64,000 nucleotides of DNA from Erythrobacteraceae bacterium Alg239-R51 (GTDB taxonomy: Bacteria > Pseudomonadota > Alphaproteobacteria > Sphingomonadales > Sphingomonadaceae). The notes below the pieces were generated by a model. It searched no databases. It saw only the letters and a program-made list of their open reading frames with translations, and was not told where the DNA came from. The DNA lies in contig CAMZOI010000003.1 of assembly GCA_947331495.1 (NCBI GenBank), positions 62,001 to 126,000 of the forward strand. Direction: 5' to 3'. Positions 15,589 to 24,262 of the stretch are shown here, piece by piece. Numbering within the stretch: position 1 is the stretch's first letter; every line of letters starts with the position of its first letter. The position numbers and the translations under genes are program-made.

Positions 15589-15840
15589 ATGTGCTACACC
15601 ACGGAAACATTCGAAGCTGACACCGCCACGACGCGCCAGATCAACACCGATACAATCGCACTCGATGAGAAGACTCTGCAAGCGGAGCGGCGCTCTTACC
15701 ACTCCTTCTTCGACGTCCATGTCGTCCAGACGGAGGAAGGTTACATCCTGATAGAAGAAGGCGATTACGGCGAGCTCCCGATGCACCTCATCGACGACAT
15801 AGTCTACACCGCAACCGGCAAGATGGACGACCAATACTGA
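15589..15840 (+). CDS. Small acidic hypothetical protein, 83 aa
   Basis: ATG 15589 follows AGGAGG by seven bases. The product is acidic, with a beta-rich stretch (FFDVHVVQTEEGYILIEEGDYGELP) in the middle, and no recognised family. Its leader is homologous to that of ssb, so it is probably expressed at the same time, perhaps early after entry into a new host (inference). Small acidic proteins with that timing are often inhibitors or DNA mimics, but nothing in the sequence shows this directly. Confidence 0.6.
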   Translation: MCYTTETFEADTATTRQINTDTIALDEKTLQAERRSYHSFFDVHVVQTEEGYILIEEGDYGELPMHLIDDIVYTATGKMDDQY

Positions 15841-15880
15841 CGGGTATGGGCGGCCGCCGAGACCTCTCGGACGCCGCCCA

Positions 15881-16126
15881 TCAGGACGCCTGCTTCTGAC
15901 CCGCAGGCTCCATCTTTTCGAGCGCCTCTATCGCGCTCTTCGGCTTCACGCTGACGGCCAGCTCCAACAGTCTCACGGACCGTTCGTGCCCGACCTTGCG
16001 GACCAGTCGCGCAAGCTCCTTTCCGGCCTCTTCCTTCTCCATCTGCGCGAGCCTTTTCTTGCGCTCGGCAATGTCCTGTTCGGCCGCTTCCAACGCCGCC
16101 CGTTCGCGTTCCACTTTCGACACCAT
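15881..16126 (-). CDS. Small coiled-coil protein, 81 aa, possibly relaxosome-associated
   Basis: The start at 16126 is chosen because GGAG lies six bases upstream; a longer frame reaches 16252 but its extra residues are not protein-like. The N-terminal half is a coiled coil of alternating charged residues (VERERAALEAAEQDIAERKK), followed by a short globular end. It is transcribed away from the putative oriT, divergent from the conjugation genes. TraC/TraD-type accessory proteins of rhizobial plasmids have a similar size, charge and location, so a relaxosome role is possible; this is inference. Confidence 0.6.
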   Translation of the reverse strand: MVSKVERERAALEAAEQDIAERKKRLAQMEKEEAGKELARLVRKVGHERSVRLLELAVSVKPKSAIEALEKMEPAGQKQAS

Positions 16127-16275
16127 TTTCAACTCCATTTCCGGAATGATCGAGGTGGAATCTGATGGCCGATCCTGACTGCAATTTCGAGATGTTTTTT
16201 TGCGATCTGCTCTCGCTCTTTTATCGTTTCGGGAAGGAGGGTTTCGGCCCATCCTTCGCGGACTGCGCCGCTCAG

Positions 16276-16388
16276 GACCGCGCTCTATTGCGCTAGGTTC
16301 CTCACTGCCCTGGCTTCGCTAGGGCCGTCTCGTCATCAAGCTCCACCGAGCCGGGCGATGCCTGTCTCGGCCCTGCGGGTCACGATCG
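16276..16388. repeat. Intergenic repeat, copy 2
   Basis: Matches 11131-11241 at its start (GACCGCGCTCTATTGCGCTA), in the middle (GTCATCAAGCTCCACCGAG) and at its end (GGGTCACGATCG), with differences and small length changes between. It lies directly left of the hairpin-rich putative oriT. Function unknown. Confidence 0.6.
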
Positions 16389-16389
16389 A

Positions 16390-16819
16390 CGTGGACCTGT
16401 CGGTCCACTCTTGTCCGCCCTGGCAGTATCGAGGATCAGCCCTGCGGACCAAGCGTGAGGTTCATTCCGGCTAGAAAGCCGGCACCTCCAGCTGGATGAC
16501 CAGCTCCTCTACGACTCCCCCAAGACCAGCAGACCAAGAGAAGAACCGCCAAGTCCCTGATTTATGCACACCGAACACGGCTGCGCCGTAGCTCTTTTCG
16601 GGACAAAATAGGCTTTGGAACAGCCACTTAGTTCAGAATGGCGCTCCCGAAACATATTTCGGCGAAAGACGAAAGAAGCGATATGATCGGAATATGCCGG
16701 TACATCAGCGCGTTAGCGCCGAAATATCTTTCTTCCGCAAACGCGCTTCCCTTTCCGTTTCGGCGGATATATAAAGGGCTTGCGATAGAGAAACCATGCA
16801 CAACTCGGAAAGAGTTTGC
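16390..16819. other. Putative oriT region with hairpins and TTTCGGCG motifs
   Basis: Perfect hairpins GTGGACC-TGTC-GGTCCAC (16391-16408), CCGGCT-AGAA-AGCCGG (16467-16482) and AGCTGG-ATGA-CCAGCT (16490-16505) stand in tandem. ATATTTCGGCG (16654-16664) and its inverse (16717-16727) flank 52 bases, and a third TTTCGGCG follows at 16758-16765. The segment precedes a ribbon-helix-helix gene, a coupling-protein gene and a MobF relaxase gene, which is the arrangement beside oriT in R388. The repeats are likely binding sites for the ribbon-helix-helix protein. No nic site could be fixed by eye. Confidence 0.5.
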
Positions 16820-17110
16820 ATGGCCAGTACCTACAAAGGCATCGGCGTAGGGTTCTCCCCCGATGCTCTCGAAGCCCTCGACGCCTACGCGGCCGCACAA
16901 GGCATAACGCGTGCCGAGGTAATACGCACCTCCGTCAATATCGGCCTGCCGATGCTCAAGCTGGGTATCGCACTCAATGGCCAGCGTGCGCTCACCATCC
17001 TCGAGCACACCCAGCTTGCGCTCTCCCTCCTGGTCGAAAGGCAGTATCCGGAGGACAGTGACGAGCTGATCCGTGCGGCCATGCGCAACGTGCGAGAGCA
17101 CCATGCGTGA
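16820..17110 (+). CDS. Ribbon-helix-helix protein, TrwA-like relaxosome component, 96 aa
   Basis: The start at 16820 gives MASTYKGIGVGFSPDALEAL, a ribbon-helix-helix N-terminus; an upstream in-frame ATG at 16796 is also possible. A helix pair (YAAAQGITRAEVIRTSVN) follows, then a C-terminal helical part that may oligomerise. In R388 the small protein TrwA binds oriT, stimulates the relaxase and represses its own operon; gene order here is the same. The TTTCGGCG repeats upstream are candidate binding sites. Its stop overlaps the coupling-protein start by eight bases. Confidence 0.65.
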   Translation: MASTYKGIGVGFSPDALEALDAYAAAQGITRAEVIRTSVNIGLPMLKLGIALNGQRALTILEHTQLALSLLVERQYPEDSDELIRAAMRNVREHHA

Positions 17111-19499
17111 GGATATCAGATACAACAAGCAGGCGATCACTCTGACGCACGCTTCTGCGCGCGGAAAAGTGAAGCGGAACGCGGGCAATTTCACGCGGGG
17201 ATCGCAGCTGTTCCATCACGAGATCCTGATGACCTGGGCGGGGATCAGAATCCCGCTCTACACATGGATCGGAACCACCGTCCTCCTGCTCTTCGTGCTG
17301 GGCTATTTCACGTTCAAGAATCACGAAATCCACCTCGTCCTGATGAAGCTTCTTTCCTCGGTCTGGGGATGGATGTCGCTGGATCCGATGAAGGCGATCA
17401 ACCTGACGCTTCCTTCCGGCCAGGTGGTGCAGGGGACGATGTCGATGGTGCCCTACCATCCCGCCGTCGAAGCCGCGTGGTCGCGGGCTATCCAAGTGAC
17501 CGTATCTTCGATGCTCGGCGCGGCCTTCATCTGCGTCCCGCTGACCATCTGGTTCATCGACTTTTCGCGCAAGCGCGGATCGGACATCCTGACCGAGCGC
17601 CACGAACGCGGCGCCGTCCTGGTCGAGCGTTCGATCCTCAAGCAATCCATCCTCGCCCACAACTGGCGCGAGCATCAGAAAGAATGCCTCTCGCGCACCC
17701 CGCCGGAAGATCCCAACGCTGTTCTGAAAGAGCCGCTCAAAGACCGAATCCGACGCGGCCTTCACCACCCCTACAGGCTTGCCGGACTGCCCTATCCGTG
17801 GCGCCTCGAACAAAGCCATGCGATGTTCGTCGGCACGACCGGCGCCGGTAAGACCACAGAGCTCAAGAAGATCGTCAAGCAGGCGCGCGAACGCGGCCAT
17901 CGCTGTGTAATCTTCGACCTCACAGGAACCTTCGTCGAGAGCTTCTACAACGAGGACACCGACGTGATCCTCAACCCGATGGACAAGCGCTGCAAACCCT
18001 GGTCCATTTTCAACGATTGCAGCAACTACGCCGAGTTCATGAGCGCGGCCACAGCGCTCGTTCCCAGCGGGCAATCGGTCGAGGACGATTTCTGGCAGAA
18101 GTCAGCCCGCACACTCATGGTCGAGATGTGCGTCAAGATGCTCAAGATGGGCGTCCGCTCGAATGGGGGTCTCGCCTACTTCCTGATGATGTCGGACCTC
18201 AAGACGATCCATGCCCAGCTCGAGGGCACGATTGCCGGACCGATGATGTCCCCATCCGCCGCGAAGATGGCGGAATCGATCCGGACCACCTTCATCGCCA
18301 ACGCCAACGCCTTCCGCTTTTTGCCCGAACCCAAGCCGGGCGAAGAGGGCTTCTCGATCAAGCGATGGATGAGCGAGGACGTTAGGGAAGGCTCGATCCT
18401 TTTCATCACCTCCACCCACCCCGATCTCGTACTCAATCGGCCGCTGCTGACGCTGTGGATGGACCTTGCCGTCAATGCCCTGTTCCAAATGAGGCGGAGC
18501 CGGAATCTGCGCACATGGTTCCTCATCGACGAGGTCCATGCGCTCCACCGCCTTCCCGCAATCGATCACGGCCTGCAGACCGCCCGCGCGTTCGGCGGTG
18601 CGTTCGTCCTCGGAATGCATTCCTTCGACAAGCTGGAAGAGACCTACGGCGAGCATGGCGCGACCAATCTCGCTTCGCTTGCCGGCACGAAGCTGATCCT
18701 CAAGACTGCCGATCCGGAAACCTCCCGGCGATGCTCCGAATTCATCGGCAACCGCAAGGTTCGGCTGATGGATGAAGCCTATTCCTACGGGTACAACAAC
18801 AGCCGCGACGCATCCACCATCACGCCGCGCTCGGATGTCGAAGAGCTCGTGATGCCGGACGACATCAGCAATCTGGAAAGCCTGACCGGCTTCATCAAAT
18901 TCCCCGACGGCTTCCCGGCGTCACGCATCCGGCTCACCTGGAACGATTATCCCGAACGCGCCGAAGGCTTCTGCCGCGTCACCGACATGCGCGCTGCCGA
19001 ATACGTGCCGACCGAAGAGGAAGCCACGGAAATGGGTGTCGGGGGGCGCGAGGGGGAGGGGCCGGACAACGTGCCGAAGGACACGCGCGACGGGGTTGAT
19101 GTCGTCCTCAGCCAGGCGGAGATCGAAGCCGAGAAGTTGCGGGAGGAGGTGGAGGGTTCGCTCGATCGTTCGGTGGAGCAAACCGCGGGCGAATTGCAGC
19201 ACAGGACCGCTGCCCAGGAAGTGGTCGACGGAACCAGCGACCAGCGCGATCACGACGACCTGTCGAAGTTCAAGCACACCGGCAAGCGCGACGATCGCGA
19301 ACGGCAGCGCCTGGCCCAGCGGGACGTCGAAGAGCGCAACGCGTCCAATCGGAACGTTGTCGCGCAGACGCGCCAGGTCAGAGGACGCGACGACAGCCAG
19401 GAAAGCATCCTCGAACGGGAGAACCGTCAAGGGTTCGGCCGTGAGACGGAAGAGCACCATGAGGTCTCCATCGAAAAGGACCAGGAGATGGGCCGGTGA
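17103..19499 (+). CDS. traD: Type IV coupling protein TraD, 798 aa
   Basis: Two N-terminal membrane segments (about residues 43-68 and 135-155) anchor the protein. Walker A is GTTGAGKTT at about 243-251 and Walker B is LIDEVHALH at about 473-481. The C-terminal 170 residues are charged and probably disordered, like the tail of F-type TraD that contacts the relaxosome. As a hexameric ATPase at the inner membrane it passes the relaxase-DNA complex to the type IV secretion channel. No secretion-channel genes are in this window. The start at 17103 overlaps the upstream gene; an in-frame ATG at 17073 lies inside that gene. Confidence 0.92.
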   Translation: MREDIRYNKQAITLTHASARGKVKRNAGNFTRGSQLFHHEILMTWAGIRIPLYTWIGTTVLLLFVLGYFTFKNHEIHLVLMKLLSSVWGWMSLDPMKAINLTLPSGQVVQGTMSMVPYHPAVEAAWSRAIQVTVSSMLGAAFICVPLTIWFIDFSRKRGSDILTERHERGAVLVERSILKQSILAHNWREHQKECLSRTPPEDPNAVLKEPLKDRIRRGLHHPYRLAGLPYPWRLEQSHAMFVGTTGAGKTTELKKIVKQARERGHRCVIFDLTGTFVESFYNEDTDVILNPMDKRCKPWSIFNDCSNYAEFMSAATALVPSGQSVEDDFWQKSARTLMVEMCVKMLKMGVRSNGGLAYFLMMSDLKTIHAQLEGTIAGPMMSPSAAKMAESIRTTFIANANAFRFLPEPKPGEEGFSIKRWMSEDVREGSILFITSTHPDLVLNRPLLTLWMDLAVNALFQMRRSRNLRTWFLIDEVHALHRLPAIDHGLQTARAFGGAFVLGMHSFDKLEETYGEHGATNLASLAGTKLILKTADPETSRRCSEFIGNRKVRLMDEAYSYGYNNSRDASTITPRSDVEELVMPDDISNLESLTGFIKFPDGFPASRIRLTWNDYPERAEGFCRVTDMRAAEYVPTEEEATEMGVGGREGEGPDNVPKDTRDGVDVVLSQAEIEAEKLREEVEGSLDRSVEQTAGELQHRTAAQEVVDGTSDQRDHDDLSKFKHTGKRDDRERQRLAQRDVEERNASNRNVVAQTRQVRGRDDSQESILERENRQGFGRETEEHHEVSIEKDQEMGR

Positions 19500-19690
19500 C
19501 CCTCTCTCCATCCATGCGCCGAAGCCGGAGCGACCACATGATCGCCGCGCTGCCCCATCAAGCTACGAAGACGCGGTTCCTCGACAATGAGGTGAGAACC
19601 GGGATCGGCGGCGAGCAATTCGGGATAAGCGCCGACTGGCTCCTCCGCGGCCGAATGCTTCGAAGAGTAATCAGGCTCGGGAGCGTCTGA
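19496..19690 (+). CDS. Small hypothetical protein between traD and the relaxase, 64 aa
   Basis: A GTG start overlaps the TraD stop (19496-19499) and the TGA ends at 19690, which is also the first base of the relaxase ATG. Both junctions therefore allow translational coupling, which argues for a real gene. The product is basic and has no recognised motif. It may simply bridge translation from traD to the relaxase. Confidence 0.4.
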   Translation: MTLSPSMRRSRSDHMIAALPHQATKTRFLDNEVRTGIGGEQFGISADWLLRGRMLRRVIRLGSV

Positions 19691-22600
19691 TGCTGTCCGT
19701 CGCATCGGTTTCCTCCGCAGGCGGAGCAGCGAACTACTTCGCCAAGGACGACTACTATGTCGGCGATGGCCCTGCCGAGCTCAGCGAGTGGGGCGGCAAG
19801 GGTGCCGAGGCGCTGGGCCTGAGCGGTCCCGTCACGAAGGAGGATTTCGAGAAGGTCCTCGATGGCAAGCTGCCCGACGGGACCATCGTCAACGGCAACG
19901 AGAACCGGAGAGCTGGGATCGACCTCACCTTCTCCATGCCGAAGTCCGCAAGCCTCATGGCGCAGCTCGGCGGAGACAAGCGCGTCCTCACCGCGCAGGA
20001 GGCGGCGGTCAAGGCGACCATGACCTATCTCGAGAAGCATTTCGCCGAGGCGCGCGACTATTCGCGCAATCCGAATGGCGAAGCGGTTCAGACAGGGAAA
20101 TTGCTGTATGCGCTCTTCCAGCATGACACGAGCCGCAAGCTCGATCCGCAGAACCACACCCATGCCGTCATCGCCGCCATGACCCAGGACAAGGCGGGCA
20201 ACTGGAAGGCACTCTGGAACGGCGAGGTCTGGAAGAACAATTCCGTTCTGGGCTCGATCTACAATGCCGCGCTCCGAACGAACCTCGAGAAGCTTGGCTA
20301 TCGGACCGAGCTTACCGGAAAACACGGACAGTTCGAGATCCAAGGAGTCTCGCGTGAGGTGATCGAAGCCTTCAGTCAACGTAGACTGGACATACTCGCG
20401 ACAGCCGAAAAGCTCGGCCGACGCGCGAACGAGACCGAATTCCTGCGAGGCGTCACCAAGAACACCCGGGATCCGAAACTCAATCCTGATGACAAGCAGG
20501 CGCTTCGCCAGGAATGGGCGAAGCGCGCCGAAGGACTAGAGTTCGATGCCAAGGCGATGGTCGAACAAACGCGCGCCCGCATCGACAACGGCCGCGAGGG
20601 ACCGCTGGGAACGGCCGAACGCGTCCGCGGAGTGATCGCAGCGGTCCAGGAGACCGCGCAGCTCTACACGCGTCCCGCCGACGAACTGACCACGAACGGC
20701 CTGCAGCGCATGGGTCTGACCCCGACGCAGCTGCGCACCGAACTCGTAACGGCATCCGCTGTTCGCGTGATCGGCGAGCGCGAGACGTCGTGGACGCGCG
20801 GCGAGCTGGTGAAGACCGCGCTCGACCTCGGCGCCAGGGGAGTGACAGTCGAAGGCGTCGAAGCGCGAATGGAAGCGCTGGTCGACAAGGGCCAGATGCT
20901 GCCAGGCAAGAGCGCCCGGCTCGATGGGGCGATCGAGAAATACACCACCCCCGAACACGTGGCGATAGAGCGGGCGACCCTCGCCAACGTGACTGCGGGG
21001 AAGGACGCGAGTCCAGGCATGATAAAGGCTAGCGGGGCCCCCGAGCGGTTGCGCGCGGTGTCGGGCGAGTACGATCTCAACGCCGAGCAGATCGCTGCCG
21101 GCACGCTGGCCTTGTCGAGCGACGACCGCACCGTCGTCATTCAGGGCGTGGCCGGAGCCGGCAAGACGACCCTCATCTCCGCGATCGCTAGCGTTGCGCG
21201 CGAGGAGGGCAGGGACGTGATCGGCCTCGCCTTCGCGAACAAGATGGTCAATGACCTGCGCAACGAGACCGAGATACGCACGGCGAACGGCGAGGCGGTG
21301 AAGGAGGGCATCGAAGCTAGGACCGTCTCCTCGTTCGTGAACCAGCACCTGCGCGGTGCGCTTCATGGCAGCGGACCAACCTTCGAAGCATCGCGCGCTG
21401 CGCTCGAGGGCAAGGTCCTCGTGCTCGACGAAGCCTCGCTGGTCGCGAACAAGCCGATGAACGACCTCCTCACCATCGCCAATCGCCTGGGTGTCGAGAA
21501 GCTGGTGATGATCGGCGACAAGGCGCAGCTGCAACCGATCGAGGCGGGCAAGAGCTTCTCGCTGATCCAGGCGGATTATCCCGCGCTGGCCCGGCTCGAC
21601 ACGAGCCTACGTCAGCGCACCGAGCACATGAAGGAAGCCTCGGGCCTCGCCCGCGCGGGCAGGTTCCGGGAGAGCTTCGCCTTGCTCGGCGACAAGGTGG
21701 TCGAGGCGGGCAAGGACCATCTGGAGGTTGCGGCGAAGACCTGGCTCGATCTACCCCCGGAGGACCGCGAGCGGACCGCGATCTATTCCTCCGGTCGCGA
21801 CGCACGCGCATCGCTCAACCGGATGGTGCAGGACGGGCTGCGCGCCGAAGGATCGATCAAGGGCGAGGGGTTGACGCTCGATACGCTCAGGCCGGCCCAT
21901 GCGACCCGCGAGGAGCTTCGCTACGCAGCAACCTACGCCAAGGGTCAGCTGCTCGAGGTGATGCGCCAGAATGCCCCTGGAGGGCTTTCTCGCGGCAGAT
22001 ACGATGTCGAGGGCCTGGACGCGAAGGGCAGGGTGTTTCTGCGCGACGAAAACGGCAAGCTGAAGCGCTTCGACCCGTCGCGCATCGACCCGGTCGACAA
22101 ACGCGACGCACTGCGTCTGTCCGAGAAGACCAAGGAAACCATCCACGAGGGCGACAAGGTCCGCTGGACCGAGAAGGACGACGCCCGCAAGCTGATGAAG
22201 TCAGAGGAGGCGAAGATCCTCGGCGTCAAGGACGGCGTCGTCACGGTCGAGAACCGTCACGGGGAAACGGTCGAACTCAAGCAGAACGACAAGATGCTCG
22301 AGCGCATGGGCCTCGCCTACGCGATCAACATGCACCAGGCGCAGGGCGACACCCGTGATATGGCGATCGGCGAGATGCATTCGTCGGCGCGCCATCTCTC
22401 GAACCAGCGGCTCGCGCTGGTGATGATGACCCGCGTGCGCGACGACATCACGATCGTCACCAACGACAGGGACCAGCTGCTCGCCCAGATCGGCCGCAAC
22501 CCCGGTGACAAGACCAGCGCGCTCGAGACGCTTGGCGAGAAGCGGATCGCGGATGCCCGCATTGATCGCGCAGCCCCCGACTTCAATCCGAAGATCCCCG

Positions 22601-22716
22601 AACACCTGAAGGTCGGAGAAGCAAGCGCGGATCGCCTGCCCTCGGTCGACAAAGAGAGCCTGCGCGCGGTGCCGCAGATCGACCTTCCCGAACGCAACAT
22701 CGAACGTGCCCGATAG
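19690..22716 (+). CDS. traI: MobF-family conjugative relaxase-helicase, 1008 aa
   Basis: The N-terminus matches TrwC/TraI relaxases: catalytic tyrosines at Y16 and Y22-Y23 (ANYFAKDDYYVGDG) and the metal-binding histidines in NHTHAV (about H155 and H157) plus an upstream H in FQHDTSR. A UvrD-like helicase follows with Walker A GVAGAGKTT at about 486-494 and a C-terminal INMHQAQGDT motif. It nicks oriT, stays bound to the 5' end and unwinds the plasmid during transfer. Length is close to R388 TrwC (966 residues) and much shorter than F TraI. Confidence 0.93.
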   Translation: MLSVASVSSAGGAANYFAKDDYYVGDGPAELSEWGGKGAEALGLSGPVTKEDFEKVLDGKLPDGTIVNGNENRRAGIDLTFSMPKSASLMAQLGGDKRVLTAQEAAVKATMTYLEKHFAEARDYSRNPNGEAVQTGKLLYALFQHDTSRKLDPQNHTHAVIAAMTQDKAGNWKALWNGEVWKNNSVLGSIYNAALRTNLEKLGYRTELTGKHGQFEIQGVSREVIEAFSQRRLDILATAEKLGRRANETEFLRGVTKNTRDPKLNPDDKQALRQEWAKRAEGLEFDAKAMVEQTRARIDNGREGPLGTAERVRGVIAAVQETAQLYTRPADELTTNGLQRMGLTPTQLRTELVTASAVRVIGERETSWTRGELVKTALDLGARGVTVEGVEARMEALVDKGQMLPGKSARLDGAIEKYTTPEHVAIERATLANVTAGKDASPGMIKASGAPERLRAVSGEYDLNAEQIAAGTLALSSDDRTVVIQGVAGAGKTTLISAIASVAREEGRDVIGLAFANKMVNDLRNETEIRTANGEAVKEGIEARTVSSFVNQHLRGALHGSGPTFEASRAALEGKVLVLDEASLVANKPMNDLLTIANRLGVEKLVMIGDKAQLQPIEAGKSFSLIQADYPALARLDTSLRQRTEHMKEASGLARAGRFRESFALLGDKVVEAGKDHLEVAAKTWLDLPPEDRERTAIYSSGRDARASLNRMVQDGLRAEGSIKGEGLTLDTLRPAHATREELRYAATYAKGQLLEVMRQNAPGGLSRGRYDVEGLDAKGRVFLRDENGKLKRFDPSRIDPVDKRDALRLSEKTKETIHEGDKVRWTEKDDARKLMKSEEAKILGVKDGVVTVENRHGETVELKQNDKMLERMGLAYAINMHQAQGDTRDMAIGEMHSSARHLSNQRLALVMMTRVRDDITIVTNDRDQLLAQIGRNPGDKTSALETLGEKRIADARIDRAAPDFNPKIPEHLKVGEASADRLPSVDKESLRAVPQIDLPERNIERAR

Positions 22717-22726
22717 GAGACCGGCA

Positions 22727-23122
22727 ATGGACAAGACCCAGCATGACCTGATCGCCAACGCCCCGCAGAAGGACAGTCTAAACTCCGTTCTCGAGCAACA
22801 GCCGACGCTTTCCAACTTCGTGAAGCAGGCGGGACTGCAGGAACTCGCCGAATTGGTGGAGGGGGACAATTTCGTGGCGTGCGATCTGGATCTGCACGGG
22901 GTCCAGGGATGCGCCGACATGCGCGAAATGGTCGCGAACCAGCAGATGGTAGCCGAATGCGTCGCAATCGGTCTCGCCATCCTCATCGCGGTGATCGTTG
23001 GTTCGATCGCCGTGGCCTTCGTCAATCTCGCAACAAAGTTCGCAGCGCCGCTCGGAATGAACCGCGTCTACGCGCTCTTTCCGCGCCGCCTGAACGAATT
23101 CTGGAATGGCAGTACGACATGA
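22727..23122 (+). CDS. Membrane protein of the conjugation region, 131 aa
   Basis: The start at 22727 is chosen for the AGGAGA at 22714-22719. The N-terminal 80 residues are soluble; one membrane segment (VAIGLAILIAVIVGSIAVAF) is near residues 85-105 and a short basic tail follows. No family is recognised. It is ten bases downstream of the relaxase and overlaps the next gene by four bases, so it is part of the transfer operon. Confidence 0.6.
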   Translation: MDKTQHDLIANAPQKDSLNSVLEQQPTLSNFVKQAGLQELAELVEGDNFVACDLDLHGVQGCADMREMVANQQMVAECVAIGLAILIAVIVGSIAVAFVNLATKFAAPLGMNRVYALFPRRLNEFWNGSTT

Positions 23123-23545
23123 CACACCTCCTGACGGGCCCGTGGGGTTTTCTCCCCGCCACGCCCGAAGAGCTCTCCGCGACCGGCGTCGTCCTCGCCG
23201 TGGCGACCGGACTGACCCTTGATCTTCTGGGCCGACCCGCGCTCATCGACGGAGAACTGACGTCATGGACAAGCCAGACCCTCCTGTTCCTCGTCATCGC
23301 CGGCGTCATCATCGCGACAGCCGCGATCTGGAGCGGTCTGCCGCGCCGGGAGCTCTCCCGTCTCAAGGTGCCGCCGCAGCGATACCGATCGCGACGCTCT
23401 CACCCGACACGCAGGCTATACGACCGTCCGCCTTCCGGCCGGAGAGCGGCCGACCAAGACGAGCGTCGAACGGCACATCGAAGCCGCGCTCGGACCGCTC
23501 GTTGCGCACCGAACCCAATCACCCTGGCAAGCAACTCAAACCTGA
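23119..23545 (+). pseudogene. Small membrane protein, apparently frameshifted
   Basis: From ATG 23119 the frame encodes two membrane segments (VVLAVATGLTLDLLG and LLFLVIAGVIIATAAIW) down to about 23380. Beyond that point it turns into arginine/proline-rich text that would overlap the next gene by 70 bases. A different frame becomes protein-like at 23381 (DALTRHAGYTTVRLPAGERP) and stops at 23543-23545, just before the AAGGAGG of the next gene. A single-base change between about 23345 and 23380 would join them into one protein of about 140 residues. Sequencing error or real decay cannot be told apart here. Confidence 0.5.
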
Positions 23546-23557
23546 AGGAGGACCACG

Positions 23558-23767
23558 ATGGCGTTCGATTACGAAGACGTAGGCACATTCGGAAGCAAGC
23601 GAGCCGCCGAGGACTGGGCACACCGTAACAGGGTGGACCTGCGCGACCTCCACATCCGCAACGCCGGAGGCGATCGCGTCGAGGTCGGCATTCGCAAGAG
23701 CGGATACGACGACAAGGAAAATTACGACAACCGCAGCGGCGAAAGGCGCGACGGCTTCTGGCGATGA
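23558..23767 (+). CDS. Small hypothetical protein, 69 aa
   Basis: ATG 23558 follows AAGGAGG. The product begins MAFDYEDVGTFGSKRAAEDW and is hydrophilic with many charged residues and no cysteines. The pattern of a short strand, a helix beginning SKRAAEDWAHRN and a strand (DRVEVGIRKSGY) suggests a small alpha/beta fold. No family is recognised. It is in line with the transfer operon. Confidence 0.55.
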   Translation: MAFDYEDVGTFGSKRAAEDWAHRNRVDLRDLHIRNAGGDRVEVGIRKSGYDDKENYDNRSGERRDGFWR

Positions 23768-23899
23768 CGCCCATGCTCGCGCGCAAGCGCCTCAAAGGTC
23801 CGGGAGGCATTCACCTTCCGCGAAACCGCTCCGCAAGGGGCATCACGCGCCACCGGCGCATCAACCACCCGGGCAACCGGAAAGAAGAGGGAACTAACA

Positions 23900-24262
23900 A
23901 TGTTGAAGAAGATGATGGCAGCCGCTGCAATGGCAGGAGCTTTCATGGCCGTACCGGCAGCAGCACAGGATGCCTTAGCGGCGGATGAAATGCACGAACA
24001 CGCTGCCGCCACGAAGACGATCGCCGATGGGGTGAATCAGAGCACCGGCAATGTGGCCCGGCAGATGCTCGATCTTGTCGCCCGGGAAGCGAAGGCGAAA
24101 GCGACGCTCGAAGACAGTGTCGAGCGCAAGCAGCGCCGTATGTCGCTGGACGAAATGGTCAAATGCCACGACTGCAAACAGGAGAAGCAGGACTGCGGCG
24201 ATCAGGCGAAATGCGATGTTCGGAATGATTGCCGGAAAACGAAATGCCAAAAGAAGGCGTGA
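23900..24262 (+). CDS. Exported cysteine-rich small protein, 120 aa
   Basis: A clear signal peptide (MLKKMMAAAAMAGAFMAVPAAAQD) is predicted to be cleaved after AAA or AAAQ near residue 22. The mature part is helical and ends in a tail with six cysteines in about 30 residues, starting with CHDC. The cysteines could form disulfides in the periplasm or bind metal. Its position downstream of the relaxase suggests an envelope role in conjugation, but no family is recognised. Confidence 0.6.
   Translation: MLKKMMAAAAMAGAFMAVPAAAQDALAADEMHEHAAATKTIADGVNQSTGNVARQMLDLVAREAKAKATLEDSVERKQRRMSLDEMVKCHDCKQEKQDCGDQAKCDVRNDCRKTKCQKKA

Noticed and set aside
16391..16505. Reading the tandem hairpins as terminators of the preceding repeat
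   Set aside because: None is followed by a T-run, and no plus-strand gene ends before them.
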